From: Agrypnia vestita
Lineage: Eukaryota; Arthropoda; Insecta; Trichoptera; Phryganeidae
Direction of reading: 5' to 3'
DNA length: 64,000 bases
NCBI GenBank assembly: GCA_016648135.1
Contig: JADDOH010000302.1
Coordinates: forward strand, 1 to 64,000
This document shows positions 46,275 to 57,171 of the stretch, piece after piece. Numbering within the stretch: the first letter of the stretch is position 1; each line of letters opens with the position of its first letter. The position numbers were made by a program, and so were the translations under genes. The notes beneath the pieces were generated by a model. That model was not told the origin of the DNA, searched no databases, and was given only the letters and a program-made list of their open reading frames with translations.

Positions 46275-46351
46275 ATAAAACTATTATAATAAAAAAAAAT
46301 CGGCTTTATGTTCCTCCCATACTAAACGTCAATTTCATATGTAAGGACCTA

Positions 46352-47404
46352 ATATTTACAAAAAGTTATCAAAAGGATAACCAAGTGACATTAATCGAAC
46401 TCAAGTGATGTAACTTTAAAAATAGGAAACATAAAGTCTGTTCCAATCCCTGTTCATATTTATCCATACATCCCATGAGCCTCTACTGGGCCGACCTCTC
46501 GAAGCTTAAGTATATGTAAATTAATATTCTGTAGTGGACCCGACTGAGATTAAATTTCGTTATAGTGATCAGGTTAAAAAATCTTAAAGAACAAAAAACC
46601 TTAGAAGAGGTTCAAGAGTTTGTTTGTATTTATACTTAATCTCCTTATGAGAGCTCCCACTCAACCTCCATTTGGTAATAAACAAATATTTTTATTTATA
46701 TATAAAATTATAAAGGAGCATCAATTTTGACTTTAGTAGCCACCAGGGTAATACTTGAAAATTCGGCGCTGTGTTTTTCTTAAACCTTTTACTATTGTAT
46801 TTCATTGTCCCGTATGAAACCACGTTTATAAATTGTATAACATACTGTAGAATTTGTGCCTTATGAACTATTCTCTGTGTACTGAATTGACTGGATACCA
46901 TCTCAATGTAATAAACCTCATGTAAAACCATACAGGCCCTGTTATTATTTTGCTTTCTCCATACTATTCCCCATAACATGTGACCAATCTGAAAGAAAGT
47001 AAAGGGAATGAACCACAACCACTGAAGCTTAGAATCCTGGTAAGATAACCCTGAGCGTTGGTTGGTCAGTTAGATCGTGTGGAAGCAATTCTGCATATGA
47101 GAGAACAAGTACGTTCTCGGCAACCGCGTTCAGTGGTTTATTGGTAAATTCGACATTTCACACTTTAAAATTTAAAAATATATATTTTTCTTTTTTTCCT
47201 TTCATTCGTTTTTCTTTGCTTCTTACCTTCATAAAATAATTTTATAAAAGTTTTACTATTCTCACTTTTAAATGATAATTAGTATGTTGAATAAAAAAAA
47301 AACCACCCGTCTTAGAACAGGTTACCTAGCAAGGTAGGTAGTGGCTGAGAGACCTTTTACATAGTGTCATATGGTTGTGATTATTAAGTAATATCTTATT
47401 ATTA
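46352..47404. other. Unassigned AT-rich sequence
   Basis: No gene recognised. The 108-codon reverse frame 46692-47018 has no motif. Confidence 0.35.
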
Positions 47405-47482
47405 TAATATGTATCATAATATATTATATATATATATATCTATATATATATATAATATAGATATATATATATATATTATATG
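47405..47482. repeat. (TA)n palindromic microsatellite
   Basis: Interrupted TATATA/ATATAT tract that is self-complementary around the ATCTATATAT blocks. Confidence 0.85.
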
Positions 47483-47546
47483 TTAGTATTAATTTCTTTA
47501 GGAGTTACCCGCGTTAAAATCTGGTCCTCAGAAGGACCATTCGTCA

Positions 47547-47586
47547 ACCGACGTTTCGCCTGAATATAGGCATCTTCAGGTTGTCT
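47547..47586 (-). ncRNA. Hammerhead-like motif, second PLE subfamily (intact core)
   Basis: Minus strand: CTGAAGA (47573-47579), then stem II GCCT (47568-47571)/AGGC (47558-47561) with loop ATATTC, then GAAAC (47553-47557) and ACGT. The preceding CAAC and following GTTG could pair as helix I. The 3' sequence (GGTTGACGAATGGTCC) differs from the other copies, so this is a separate subfamily. Confidence 0.6.
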
Positions 47587-47589
47587 TGT

Positions 47590-48654
47590 TAATAAATTTC
47601 CATCACGAGGGGTAGTGCGAGCACGTCCGTTCGTATCGGAAGCTTATTACCAAGATCTTATTATCTTCTCTTATTATCGGCACTCAAACGATAAAATTTT
47701 ATTATATTTTAAATGCCTACTGTTAATTTTTTTAATTATGCCCTAATAAATAGCAGCCAATAATACTGTCTAATCGTATGTTAATGTAAAATCTGTAAAA
47801 TTGTACTTTAAAATCGATAATGCTTTTAACCTTAATATTCGAATCAGTATTTTCTTTCATTACTGTGTTCTTTAAATTGATTTAATTTACACTATTATTT
47901 ATATAAATATATAATTTATATATCTAATTAGTTTAATTTATATAATTCACTCTGTAAATGAAAAAATATAATTAAAAAGTAAAAAAAAACACTAAATTAA
48001 CTAAAGGAGAGGGATATGTAACATTTTTATAAATATATATATCATTTATTTATAAACTATAAAAGGAGTCGTATTTTGATACTTGGTCTAGTAATGCTGG
48101 TGATTCTCATTTCTTACACTCGTATATATTTCCTTCTCTCTAATAGATATATGCATCAATTCATGTAAGTCATTTTTCGATATAAGTTATACAAATAAAT
48201 AAATTGGAACAATAATTTCACGTTCAATAAAATATGTTCAAAATATTATTTAGGTAGGCAGAAGACGTACACAAGACGTACGTTGGGATAAGAAACTGTA
48301 ACATTTTTATGTGCGTCGTAGAAACATCAAATGTCATGCCTGTATGCTCGAAAAATGATTTCAATAAAATAGTTGACATGGATTGCGAAATATTTTTATC
48401 GCACGGAAGTCAGGATCTAATATTATTTCAAAATTGTGTGTATTTTTCATCTTATCGTGAATATCAAAATCTGCCACTCGTCTTTCTATGTAGCTTTTAG
48501 TATATTATTATATTGTTAATATAAAACCGTTGTATTAATTTTTTAATTAAAAACATTCCATTATTATATTGCGATCTCAGAATAATAATTAAAATAAATT
48601 ATATTAAAATAAATTTACGAATAATTAGATTAGAGTTAATTATATACAAATCAA
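47590..48654. other. Unassigned AT-rich sequence
   Basis: No gene recognised. A 63-codon frame at 48309-48500 has no motif. Confidence 0.35.
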
Positions 48655-49412
48655 ACAAAACGATCATACCCGGCGTTGCACGGGTAAAGAATTCAGTTAA
48701 AAAAAAAATTGTGAAGGTAAACAAAGGTTTGATTTGCATCGAAAATATATCAGGGGTAGGGAAAAGGGTAAAAGAATAGGAGGAAATGTCCTTAAGAGTT
48801 CTAAAGAATAATTTTGAAAATTTTGAGTCCAATAGGTCGAACGAACAATACAGATTTTCATGAAAATTATATCAGGGGCAGTTAAGAATAGAAGGGAAAT
48901 GTTGCCTATGTTGCCCGCCGAGTCCTAAATAATAAGTTTCCAAATTTGGTATCCGATCGGTTTAACGGTACAGATTTGCATCTACAATATATCATGGGGA
49001 GAGTAAAAAGTAAAAGGGGAGGGAGGAAATGTCACTTTTGTTACCTGCCGGGTCGTAACGAATTAGGTTCCAAATTTTGAGTTCGATCGGTCGAATGATA
49101 CAGATTTGCATTCAAAATATCAGGGAGAAGGGAAAGGGTAAAATAATAGGAGGGAAATGTCGCATATGTTACCCGTCGAGTCCTAAAGAATAAGTTTCCA
49201 AATTTTGAGTCCGATCGGTCAAACGGCACAGATTTGTATCGAAAATGTATCAGGGGGAAGGGAAGGGGTATGAGAATAGGAGGGAAATGTTGTCTATGTT
49301 ACCCGCCGGGTCCTAAAGTATAAGTATGCAAAATTTAAATCGAATCGGAAAAATGGTGTGGATTTGTATAGAGAATAGACAGACAGATAGACATTGAGTT
49401 TTATAGGTAAAG
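48655..49412 (-). repeat. Minisatellite-family element, full copy
   Basis: Minus orientation. It begins with the tail (ACCCGGCGTTGCACGGGTAA near 48668), has about five units (CCGATCGGT-AAACGG-ACAG at about 48830, 48950, 49085, 49215 and 49340), and ends ATAGACATTGAGTTTTATAG at about 49388-49407. It seems complete, with both the tail and the CAGACAGATAGACATTGAG end. A PLE palindrome follows directly. Confidence 0.8.
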
Positions 49413-49462
49413 ATTTATATAAAATAACTTTGTAAACACCACTTTTTTATTGAAAAAAAAAT

Positions 49463-49502
49463 TCAACATATTTCGAAGCCAATGGCTTCTTCGTCAGGCT
49501 AA
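49463..49502 (-). ncRNA. Hammerhead-like motif, PLE-type (intact core, strong stem II)
   Basis: Minus strand: CTGACGA (49491-49497), perfect 6-bp stem II GAAGCC-ATT-GGCTTC (49475-49489), GAAA then TATGTT (ACATGT with one change). One of the best-formed copies. Confidence 0.65.
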
Positions 49503-49544
49503 CAAAAATAAAATTTAAAAATCGATTTTTCAAATTTGTTTTTG

Positions 49545-49583
49545 TTATCCTGACAAAGAAGCCATTGGCTTCGAAACATGTTG
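49545..49583 (+). ncRNA. Hammerhead-like motif, PLE-type (one core change)
   Basis: CTGACAA (49550-49556; the conserved G of CTGANGA is A), perfect 6-bp stem II GAAGCC-ATT-GGCTTC (49558-49572), GAAAC (49573-49577), ACATGT. ATC before the core can pair with GAT after the predicted cleavage site. Confidence 0.6.
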
Positions 49584-49640
49584 ATTTTTTTTTCAATAAA
49601 AAAGTGGTGTTTACAAAGTTATTTTATATAAATTATAATT

Positions 49641-50539
49641 AGGTCACCACAAAATAATTTTGCTATATTTGAAGATGAAGTAAATTATAAAAGGAATTAT
49701 TTAAATGATATATAATAGGCATTATGTGAATGAGAGGGCATGGATAATCAAGTGTGTATAATCGATGTAATATCACTATATATAATTGAGCTGATAACTA
49801 GGCTTAGATTTCATATTTATATTTGAAATTTTCGTGAAAATTACTTATATAATATATTGTGTATAAACTTGTTATTATGTGTTATTCAAAGTTCATAGGT
49901 AGCAAATGCATGCTGGTGTAAGAGGACATCACACATCATAGCACAGAAGTACTACACATAATAAATCAAACTCTTAACTACTTTCATTTACAGATAACCC
50001 ACATGATTTTTTTATAATTTGTTATTATTGAACTGATAATCTTCTCCCCAATACATGTCTTCTCAGTCTTTATTGAAGAGTCTTACATTTTTATTTTATT
50101 TATGTTACTAGAAACAGCTGTATATAGAAAACCATGTCGCTCTCTATTTGTTCTCAGTATATAACTTCTGATATTATCTCTCGATCTTGTGTAACGTGAG
50201 TATTTATTCTGTTATCCTTCGTTGTTCATTTTCAGCTCGAGACATTGACTGCATCTTTGGATAATTGAATAAGAGGTCATTAATGTTGGCTTACTCTCTG
50301 AAACTCTTAAAATAGTGCATCGTTAAAATTTTCACACTATAATATAATTTTTTAAATTTTTTTTTTATTCACTCCTATTCGCACTTTTAATTCTGATACA
50401 CAATTCCCATCTCGTTCACAAAATGTTCAAAGCAGATTCTTAAAATATTTCGACCTCCGTTCTTTTCGTACAAACATTACACACTAGATTCTGGGGCCTT
50501 TTATAATATTGCACCCCCGGTCAATTGCAGAAATACTGC
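49641..50539. other. Unassigned AT-rich sequence upstream of a promoter
   Basis: No gene or repeat recognised. It forms the upstream flank of the heat-shock-type promoter. Confidence 0.35.
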
Positions 50540-50611
50540 GAATGTTCTCGAATATTCGAAAAACCAACGTGTGTCGTATAAAAAGCGAGGCCAGTGCCGC
50601 GACATATCAGT
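50540..50611 (+). promoter_or_regulatory. Heat-shock-type RNA polymerase II promoter
   Basis: GAATGTTCTCGAATATTC (50540-50557) is a perfect four-unit heat-shock element, alternating GAA and TTC every 5 bp, the binding site for trimeric HSF. TATAAAAAG follows at 50577-50585 and the arthropod initiator TCAGT at 50607-50611. The A of the initiator lies 32 bases after the first T of the TATA box, the canonical distance. HSE-to-TATA spacing of about 20 bp is like insect hsp genes. All elements are read directly; activity is inference. Confidence 0.8.
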
Positions 50612-51022
50612 GCTTGTTTTTTTGTCAAGTGTGGCAAGCGCAAGTGTAAACCGAGCGAAATAAATTGGATAATGCGATGGTTGAACAGAATTTTCTCAAA
50701 ATCGTTAACAAATGATAATAAAGGGTTATTTCTTAGACGAGTGATACATTTTGAAACAGTTTGAATTCGAGATAAGTGTTTAAATTTAATCCGTGTCCAG
50801 TGACTTTGTGAATCAACAATAATAACTTATTATAATAATAATAAATCGTTAATTATTTTCATGTGCTTTGATTTGCCGCCCAAAGACGTCCCGTGACAAT
50901 GTGTTAATTTTTACCATGCTTTTAAACTCAGACATCTTGCATTTCAAAAAGCAGTGGCATGAAGTAACCAATTCTGAACGTTGTTGCGGTGTGATTCGAA
51001 AAGTTTAGAGACCGAGGCGTGT
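50609..51022 (+). ncRNA. Candidate heat-inducible transcript, first exon
   Basis: Predicted from the promoter above. From the start at 50609 the leader is A-rich, as in insect hsp leaders (CAAGTGTAAACCGAGCGAAA). The first ATG (50672) opens only a 30-codon frame to TGA at 50764, with no family resemblance. No long frame follows. A donor-like GTAAGT lies at 51023-51028, and a possible acceptor (TTTAG) at 51743 would give an intron of about 720 bp. A heat-induced noncoding RNA with a short ORF in exon 1, as in Drosophila hsr-omega, is one reading. A coding gene whose later exons lie beyond the window, or an orphaned hsp promoter, are others. No hsr-omega-like tandem repeats were seen downstream, which argues against orthology. 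Confidence 0.45.
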
Positions 51023-51028
51023 GTAAGT

Positions 51029-52578
51029 CTTAAAGGCAGCGAGGGTCGAGAGCGCCGTGCTGCTGTCGTATTGAAAGCTTTAGTGGAAGAAGACACGCGA
51101 CAAACAACCGGGACTGATTAACTGAAGAGGACCTATCTTGCTTCACGACTTTCTAGCACCTCAGTAACTATTTACGGCAAATAAATTCGCAAGAAGAGGG
51201 AAGCAGCACAAAATGCTCTTAAAGAATTCCGGAATTCTAATCCGCTTGAGTTTTATTGTACAAGCATAAATAAAATTATAAGCCCCACGACAAAAATGCG
51301 TAGGTTTATATGGCTCTTACATTGATTAACCCTTTTTTGACCTGCAGTCGTACAGCTCTGCCGAGATAATTTAGAGTTATATCTACTTAAAAAATATGTA
51401 ATTCATATTTGAGCTAATCCTAAAGAAACATAAGCGATTAGACATACGATTAGAAATGAATAACGGAAAAGCGAAACTTTCAAAGAATAATAATTATTTT
51501 ACGAATACGAATACTACGAATATAATTATGCCTCTCTTTCTCTCATTAATTAAATAACGAGATACGTGGAATATCGTGTTGGATGGAACCAGATGAATGC
51601 ATTTTTGTGTGAAAGTATGTAAACTAATTAACAGTAAATGTACAATACATACTGATTATTTTTAAGCGAGAGAAAGCTATTTATTATCGTTTATAATTTT
51701 AAATTAAGAGTTCATTCGAATTCATTTTTTCGGTACAATTTAGGGCTTAAATATTTTTAATAGTTATTATTTCTCATTAGTAAAAAATATTTGAACATAA
51801 ATATTGCCTTAAAGGGTTGTGCAGTAAATTTACAAACATTTTAATGGATGTTCTGCAGCCTAAATATGAATTTAGCGATTAGTTATTAATAGACGTTTGT
51901 ACTTATTTGCGTGGTTTAATATAGTACACGAAAATTTTAGTCGTGAATTCATAGGGAGTTAATGTATTAGCGATTCAAAAACAGTCTGCTAATTCAGGTT
52001 GTATGTTACTTGACAGGTATTGCACTTGTTCACGTTAACTCTGCGAGTAATTCAATTATTGGACCGAAATATTTATTAAGTCATTTGCATCCGGTATGGC
52101 TAAGGTCAATAATTGTATTTACACGAAATTCATAGTATTGAAATTTATATAACGCATTAAAAAATAAATATATGAACTTCACGAGAATGCTACTATACCA
52201 AAAAATTTAACGCTAATATTTTTTCTTATAATAATGTACCTACATTTTCATAAGTACCTAATCATATTTTTATCGTATATTTAAAAAAAAAATACGACAG
52301 ATTTGTCGAAACAATATAATTTGTAGTTACAACTGGGATATTTTTTCGACACATATAATTTTTAAAATTATTTTTTTATCTTCATCTTGATACATGACAT
52401 AGGAAATGGAGCCGCTCATCTCATTACGAAGAACCTGTGCCGAGATAAGCAGCTAAACAATATAGTGAGAACAAACGAATATAACCTTTTCTTTTTAAGT
52501 GAATTTATTACTGATTTCAATTATTCTTGTTCAAAAAAAAAGATTGTATCTGCTTATATTATTTGTATAAATTACTCC
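51029..52578. other. Unassigned AT-rich sequence downstream of the promoter
   Basis: No protein motif. Contains the 16-bp palindrome AGAATTCCGGAATTCT (51224-51239). Confidence 0.35.
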
Positions 52579-52616
52579 TACATGTTTCGGAAAAATCTTT
52601 CCATCGTCAGGGTGTT
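52579..52616 (-). ncRNA. Hammerhead-like motif, PLE-type (intact core, strong stem II)
   Basis: Minus strand: CTGACGA (52604-52610), stem II GGAAA-GATT-TTTCC (5 bp), GAAAC (52584-52588), ACATGT. CC before the core could pair with GG two bases after it. The stem II sequence is unlike the 49.5-kb copies but still fully paired. Confidence 0.65.
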
Positions 52617-54075
52617 TTATATATGTCAAAATATCAAAATGAATAATGTCCTTTTTTATCTAAATTATTTGAAAAATTATTTTTAAATATCATTGCTGAA
52701 GTTTTTGATTACTCGCAATTATTGGAAAAAAATAGACTTGGGCTAGTAGTTAAATTTAATTGATTATTAATAATATTTTTTTTACTATTACATGCTCTAG
52801 TAATTTTTAATGATTTTAAATTATTCAATTTCAGACCAATTATTTAAGAACATTATTTATATGTAAAATAGAAAGTCGTAAATTTTTATCAAAACCGTTT
52901 TAAAAAAATTTAGGAAATTAAAAAAAATATATATTATTGTTCATTTGAAATTTATTGTTCTGTATGTAATTACAAGATAAGGACTACGAAGACTTCCTCC
53001 TCGCTCCTGATCTCCCTTTTACCTATCATTCTTTGATTCTCTGTGTTTGTAACTACCTTTAATATTTTTAAAATTCCTAAAGTATGTCACTTTACTCAAC
53101 TGATTTCAATAAATTTGGATACATATAGTTCATTAGAAGTATATGAATTAGTAGGTTGGTAGGTAATATAAGGTTCAAAACTGGATAGTTTTTTCAAATT
53201 TAGCGAATATTTTTAGATTTTATTAAGATTACCCAGTAGAATAGGCAACAAAGCGCAGGAAGCCGCAGAAATGAAAAATACTCGAGAGCAAAAAAGCCCA
53301 AATACGTTTAAAATGATTCTACATGTGCAATAAAAAAACCTAGATTAAAAATCGAGATTATTTTCATGTACAAATTAAATATTAAAATTCAGAATTAAAG
53401 ATGAGAAATAGTTAACATGTGTTAATCGGCAGTTTCAACAAGATAATTAAAAATAAGATTCATTAAATAACACATCGTGTTTGCTATACAAAAATATGGC
53501 AAAATAATATGCTTGTATAAAAAATCTAAAAATACAAACTTAACCGGAAAAAATACACGGTTTTCAGTTATTTTCATATCGTTAAAATACACCATAAACC
53601 CGTTTTGTTTTAACTGGGTTGAAAGCCCTATCTGATGACAACATATGCATACATAACAATATATACAAATCATATGGATATAAAACAAATAGCTACAAAA
53701 GAAAACAAACGGTCTTGGTAACACGCATACATTTAAAAAATATTAACAAGTTGATTTACAACAAAAAAAAAACAAGAAACAGTATTGGTATCATATAAAC
53801 GTTTTAAAAATATGTACATGTTAATTTACAAAATATCCGTATTTAAGTATCATTGTGCATAAATTATTTAAAACACGTAAATTCATAAGTTTGTAGAGAT
53901 TTTGTTTATTCCGTTTGTGGCTACTGGAAGTGAAAATTGCTTTTTCGCTATTTTTTCTTTCAAAATTTTACCAGAATATCGTGATAGTTTGCAGAGAACT
54001 AAAAATCGTGATACATCGCCGTCTCAGTCTGAATGTGTTATCGATTTAGAATGTTGCTTCACCAAATATTATTAT
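52617..54075. other. Unassigned AT-rich sequence
   Basis: No gene recognised. The 100-codon reverse frame 53422-53724 is hydrophobic, Y/F/I-rich, and resembles no family. Confidence 0.35.
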
Positions 54076-54108
54076 TAATTTCTTATATATTATATATATA
54101 AGAAATTA
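54076..54108. repeat. AT-rich palindrome, 33 bp
   Basis: TAATTTCTTATATAT mirrored by ATATATAAGAAATTA. Seen directly. Confidence 0.75.
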
Positions 54109-54769
54109 GTAAGAAAGAATAAAATGAAATAAAGAAGAAAACAATCAAGATACCACCAAAATATATTTCCTCAGCTTCGTCTACAGGGGTGAATTCGTTG
54201 AATCCAATTATTGATGTCTTTATTAAATAAATAAGGCCTAATATCATAAAGGCAGCGTTTGGTGTTAAATTTTAAATCATCAAATATTTGTGATTTGTTT
54301 GAAAAAACTATTAATTTAAAAAAAACTCCACAAAAAATAATCAAAAGGACTTATTCTATTAAACAGTAGGATTTCTTGAAATTGTTGATCCACCAAACTT
54401 TTCTTGACATATTATAGCACCATATTATTGGAACCACATGTCATTCAAATCGAATTCATTCCGTTTTGGCTACAAAATTCCGTTAATATCGATCGATATC
54501 GCTCAGCACTCGTTGTAGCTGTGGCTTCAGCATCCTTTAGAAAAATATATGAAAATATTAATATTCCCGACGATACCCTTATATATAGGGTGACTTTTTC
54601 CGGATGCAAAGGATTCTCTTAAATCTCGTGTGAATTACTTTCACAATAAAAAACGACAGTTTTACTTTTTGACATTGACATGTAACCAAGTATATGCTTC
54701 ATGTTAAAGCAAAATTACGATCAATATCAAGTTGATCTGTAGCCCAATCAGCAAACTATACTGTATAAA

Positions 54770-54812
54770 GTATACCCTGATGAAGGAATGTCGTTTCCGA
54801 AACCGGTTGTTT
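54770..54812 (+). ncRNA. Hammerhead-like motif, PLE-type (intact core)
   Basis: CTGATGA (54777-54783), stem II GGAA (54785-54788)/TTCC (54795-54798), GAAAC (54799-54803), palindrome ACCGGT. A PLE tail follows: TAAATTTTAGTGGTGTAAAC and AAAGTTAATT to about 54850. Helix I is weak. It matches the degenerate copy at 1948. Confidence 0.65.
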
Positions 54813-54850
54813 TTACCAAATAAATTTTAGTGGTGTAAACAAAGTTAATT

Positions 54851-56084
54851 AGTTTAATTATATTGAAAATTTGTATATTCTGTAACCCTAGCTCTTACAG
54901 CAGCAATATTCTCTTTACTGTTTGTATTTCTTTGTCTGTTTAGTAGTTAGTATTGTGAAACGTATTTTTTTTTAAATTTGCAACGATTTTCCGTACAGCT
55001 ATCACAGTAAGTCGATTTTCCGGACCATAAGTTTGACGAAGTTCGTGTTGAGTATTCGCAAATGAACGTTTATTTCCATATTTTTTTTTGGATAACTACG
55101 TTCTGTAAGTGTGTTCTTTATTACGATGAATTGATAGAGTAAACTAAAAGAAAAAAATAAATCAAAATCAAAAGAAGCTATAGTTTTGAGTGAATAAAAA
55201 TTGAAAATACCTTTATGGTTGTAGGTACTTGTCTACGTTGCAAATTAAAATATTTATATCTAACATGTCAGGCATGACACTAGATTCTTACACCGGGTTT
55301 TCCAGGCTCGATTCATGATGAGATCACAATGCTTCTATGCGATTTTTTGTATTTTTGTGATATTCGTTACAGCTTATAGGCATCCAGTTCTGTTGTGCCG
55401 ATATAACTAAAAAATATATAAATACATTGCTTAAAATATGCTTGATGACTTCTTCACCTCTGAACTACCGGATTTCTTAAGATGTGAAATGAAAAACTAC
55501 CAGAACGTTAAGAATCAATCGTGAACCAATATGTGCACGAACTTAATACTTTTCCAATAAGAAAAGCAATGTAAACAAAAATCAGTTTAATCTGGACTAG
55601 AAATGTACAATATATTATGTAAGTTAACAAATCTCCCAACGGACGATTTTGCCTACGATCAACATTCTTATGTACCCTCTTCAAAATTTAAGGTATCTGG
55701 GTCTCCAGGATCTGGTTTGCCTCGTCGTGGCAAATACTGACATCTTTTTATGTTAAATTTTTGGAAAAATAAAGATAATTAAAATTTAAATCCCACCTCG
55801 AATTATGCGCATTAGTCATCGATAAAATTTTGCATGCTCTTTAGAGAAGTTATTGTATGAATTGAGTCGGTGAATAAGTGTAGATGATATCTGACATTTC
55901 CGAATATCTACCACCTTTCCAAAAACTATTTTAGCATAAAATTTTAATGCTATTTAATGAATATACAATTTATATTTTATACAAACAATTCATGATAGAT
56001 GAAAATCTTGTAAGTACGTTATTTGTTTTCAAGGTTGGATAGAGATTTATTATTTTTGATATTTTAGTACTTATTATAGATTAG
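54851..56084. other. Unassigned AT-rich sequence
   Basis: No gene recognised. Confidence 0.35.
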
Positions 56085-56345
56085 CTTGCTGGCGTAGTGA
56101 TCATGACGTTCACCTAGTGATCTGGTGGTCGGTGGTTCGAGCCCCATTCCAGGACACCGGTAAGTTAGTTGTATTTTGCTAAAGTGCAAGTGGTTGCAAC
56201 CCATAGTATTTTTTCTCAAAGTTAGGCTCACGCGCCAAGCGCTTCGCAGAGCTGTGCGCGGTGCTACGAAACATTAAGGGGGTTTGTAGGGTACAAATAT
56301 TTTCACCTGCAGGAATCTGTGACAGCAAATAAGTAGACATATGTC
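56085..56345 (+). mobile_element. tRNA-headed SINE (best preserved)
   Basis: A box TGGCGTAGTGA (56090-56100) and B box GGTTCGAGCCC (56134-56144) are near consensus with tRNA-like spacing. The GC-richer body includes CACGCGCCAAGCGCTTCGC and GCGCGGTGCTACGAAAC. The head matches the minus-strand SINEs at 10700 and 37624 in AGCTTG-TGGCGTAGTG. The 3' end was not fixed; no clear A tail or duplication found. Confidence 0.7.
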
Positions 56346-57171
56346 TTGAGTACCTAATCTTTTTCTTTCAGATGAATTAGTATAAATCTCAGAGCAGCTG
56401 TTCATAATATGTTATTCTGGTGCACATTCAGTTGGACAAATCACGCATTTATCTACCTTTTCTAAACGTGTGCAGCAGCAATCATTATTGTTGTAAATAT
56501 TATTAAAACAGTTAAAAGAATGTCAGGTCAGGTCTTTAACGTTTACGTACGAAGAATGTAATAAAATATTTGCTGTTTTTGTATTAATTATTATACCACT
56601 CTCATGTGCCCATTTCACAATTTGATCAATGTTTTTCCTATTTTTATTTTTTCTTTTCTTAATTTTTTAACCAATTATTGGGTATATTAATTATCTGTAA
56701 CAATATGCACGTATCATCTGTGAAAATCTTGTTAATAACTATAATACAATCTATTATACTGGGAAAAGAAAGTTTTTTATTTATCCACCGAAAAGTTGCC
56801 GAATAAAACCAATACATGTTCAAGGAATCGTTTTTTACATCCGGACGTACTATTTACCTTCCCGTTTGACGACTGACAAATTCGGTCACGCAGTTGAGGA
56901 GTTGTAAAGTTGAGATTTTATTACTTGTTTACAAAACAGTCAGCGACCGCCCGACATAAAATTCTTGATAAAAGTAATTTTGATTCTCTCAATAAATCGT
57001 GTAGACAGATTTTTATGAAAAGGCGTTATTAAGAAATGTCTATAGCGCCGTAGGTAGATAATATAGAAAAAAAAATAATTAGAAAGCGGAAGAAAATTTA
57101 TCTTCAAAGAGGCCTATAAATTAAATATTTATAAGCTTCTTTGCTAGAATGCCAGAGGACATGTGCTAAAA
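56346..57171. other. Unassigned AT-rich sequence
   Basis: No gene recognised. Confidence 0.35.

Larger units (their letters stand above)
45227..46349 (+). mobile_element. mariner transposon copy, internally deleted, 1123 bp
   Basis: Perfect 20-bp terminal inverted repeats: GGTCCTTACATATGAAATTG at 45227-45246 and its reverse complement at 46330-46349, flanked by TA on each side (45225-45226 and 46350-46351), the mariner target duplication. It holds both ends of a mariner transposase in one orientation. Mariners are usually about 1.3 kb; the missing part accounts for the difference. The C-terminal sequence most resembles the cecropia-type mariner subfamilies (inference). Confidence 0.9.
49420..49640. 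mobile_element. Head-to-head pair of PLE 3' ends (palindrome)
   Basis: The segment is a near-perfect inverted repeat of about 90-bp arms around TAAAATTTAAAAATCGATTT. Each arm, read outward, gives a hammerhead-like motif, a T-rich stretch, TCAATAAAAAAGTGG, then TGTTTACAAAGTTATTTTAT. It is the same design as 17025-17715 with all coding sequence gone. Confidence 0.75.
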
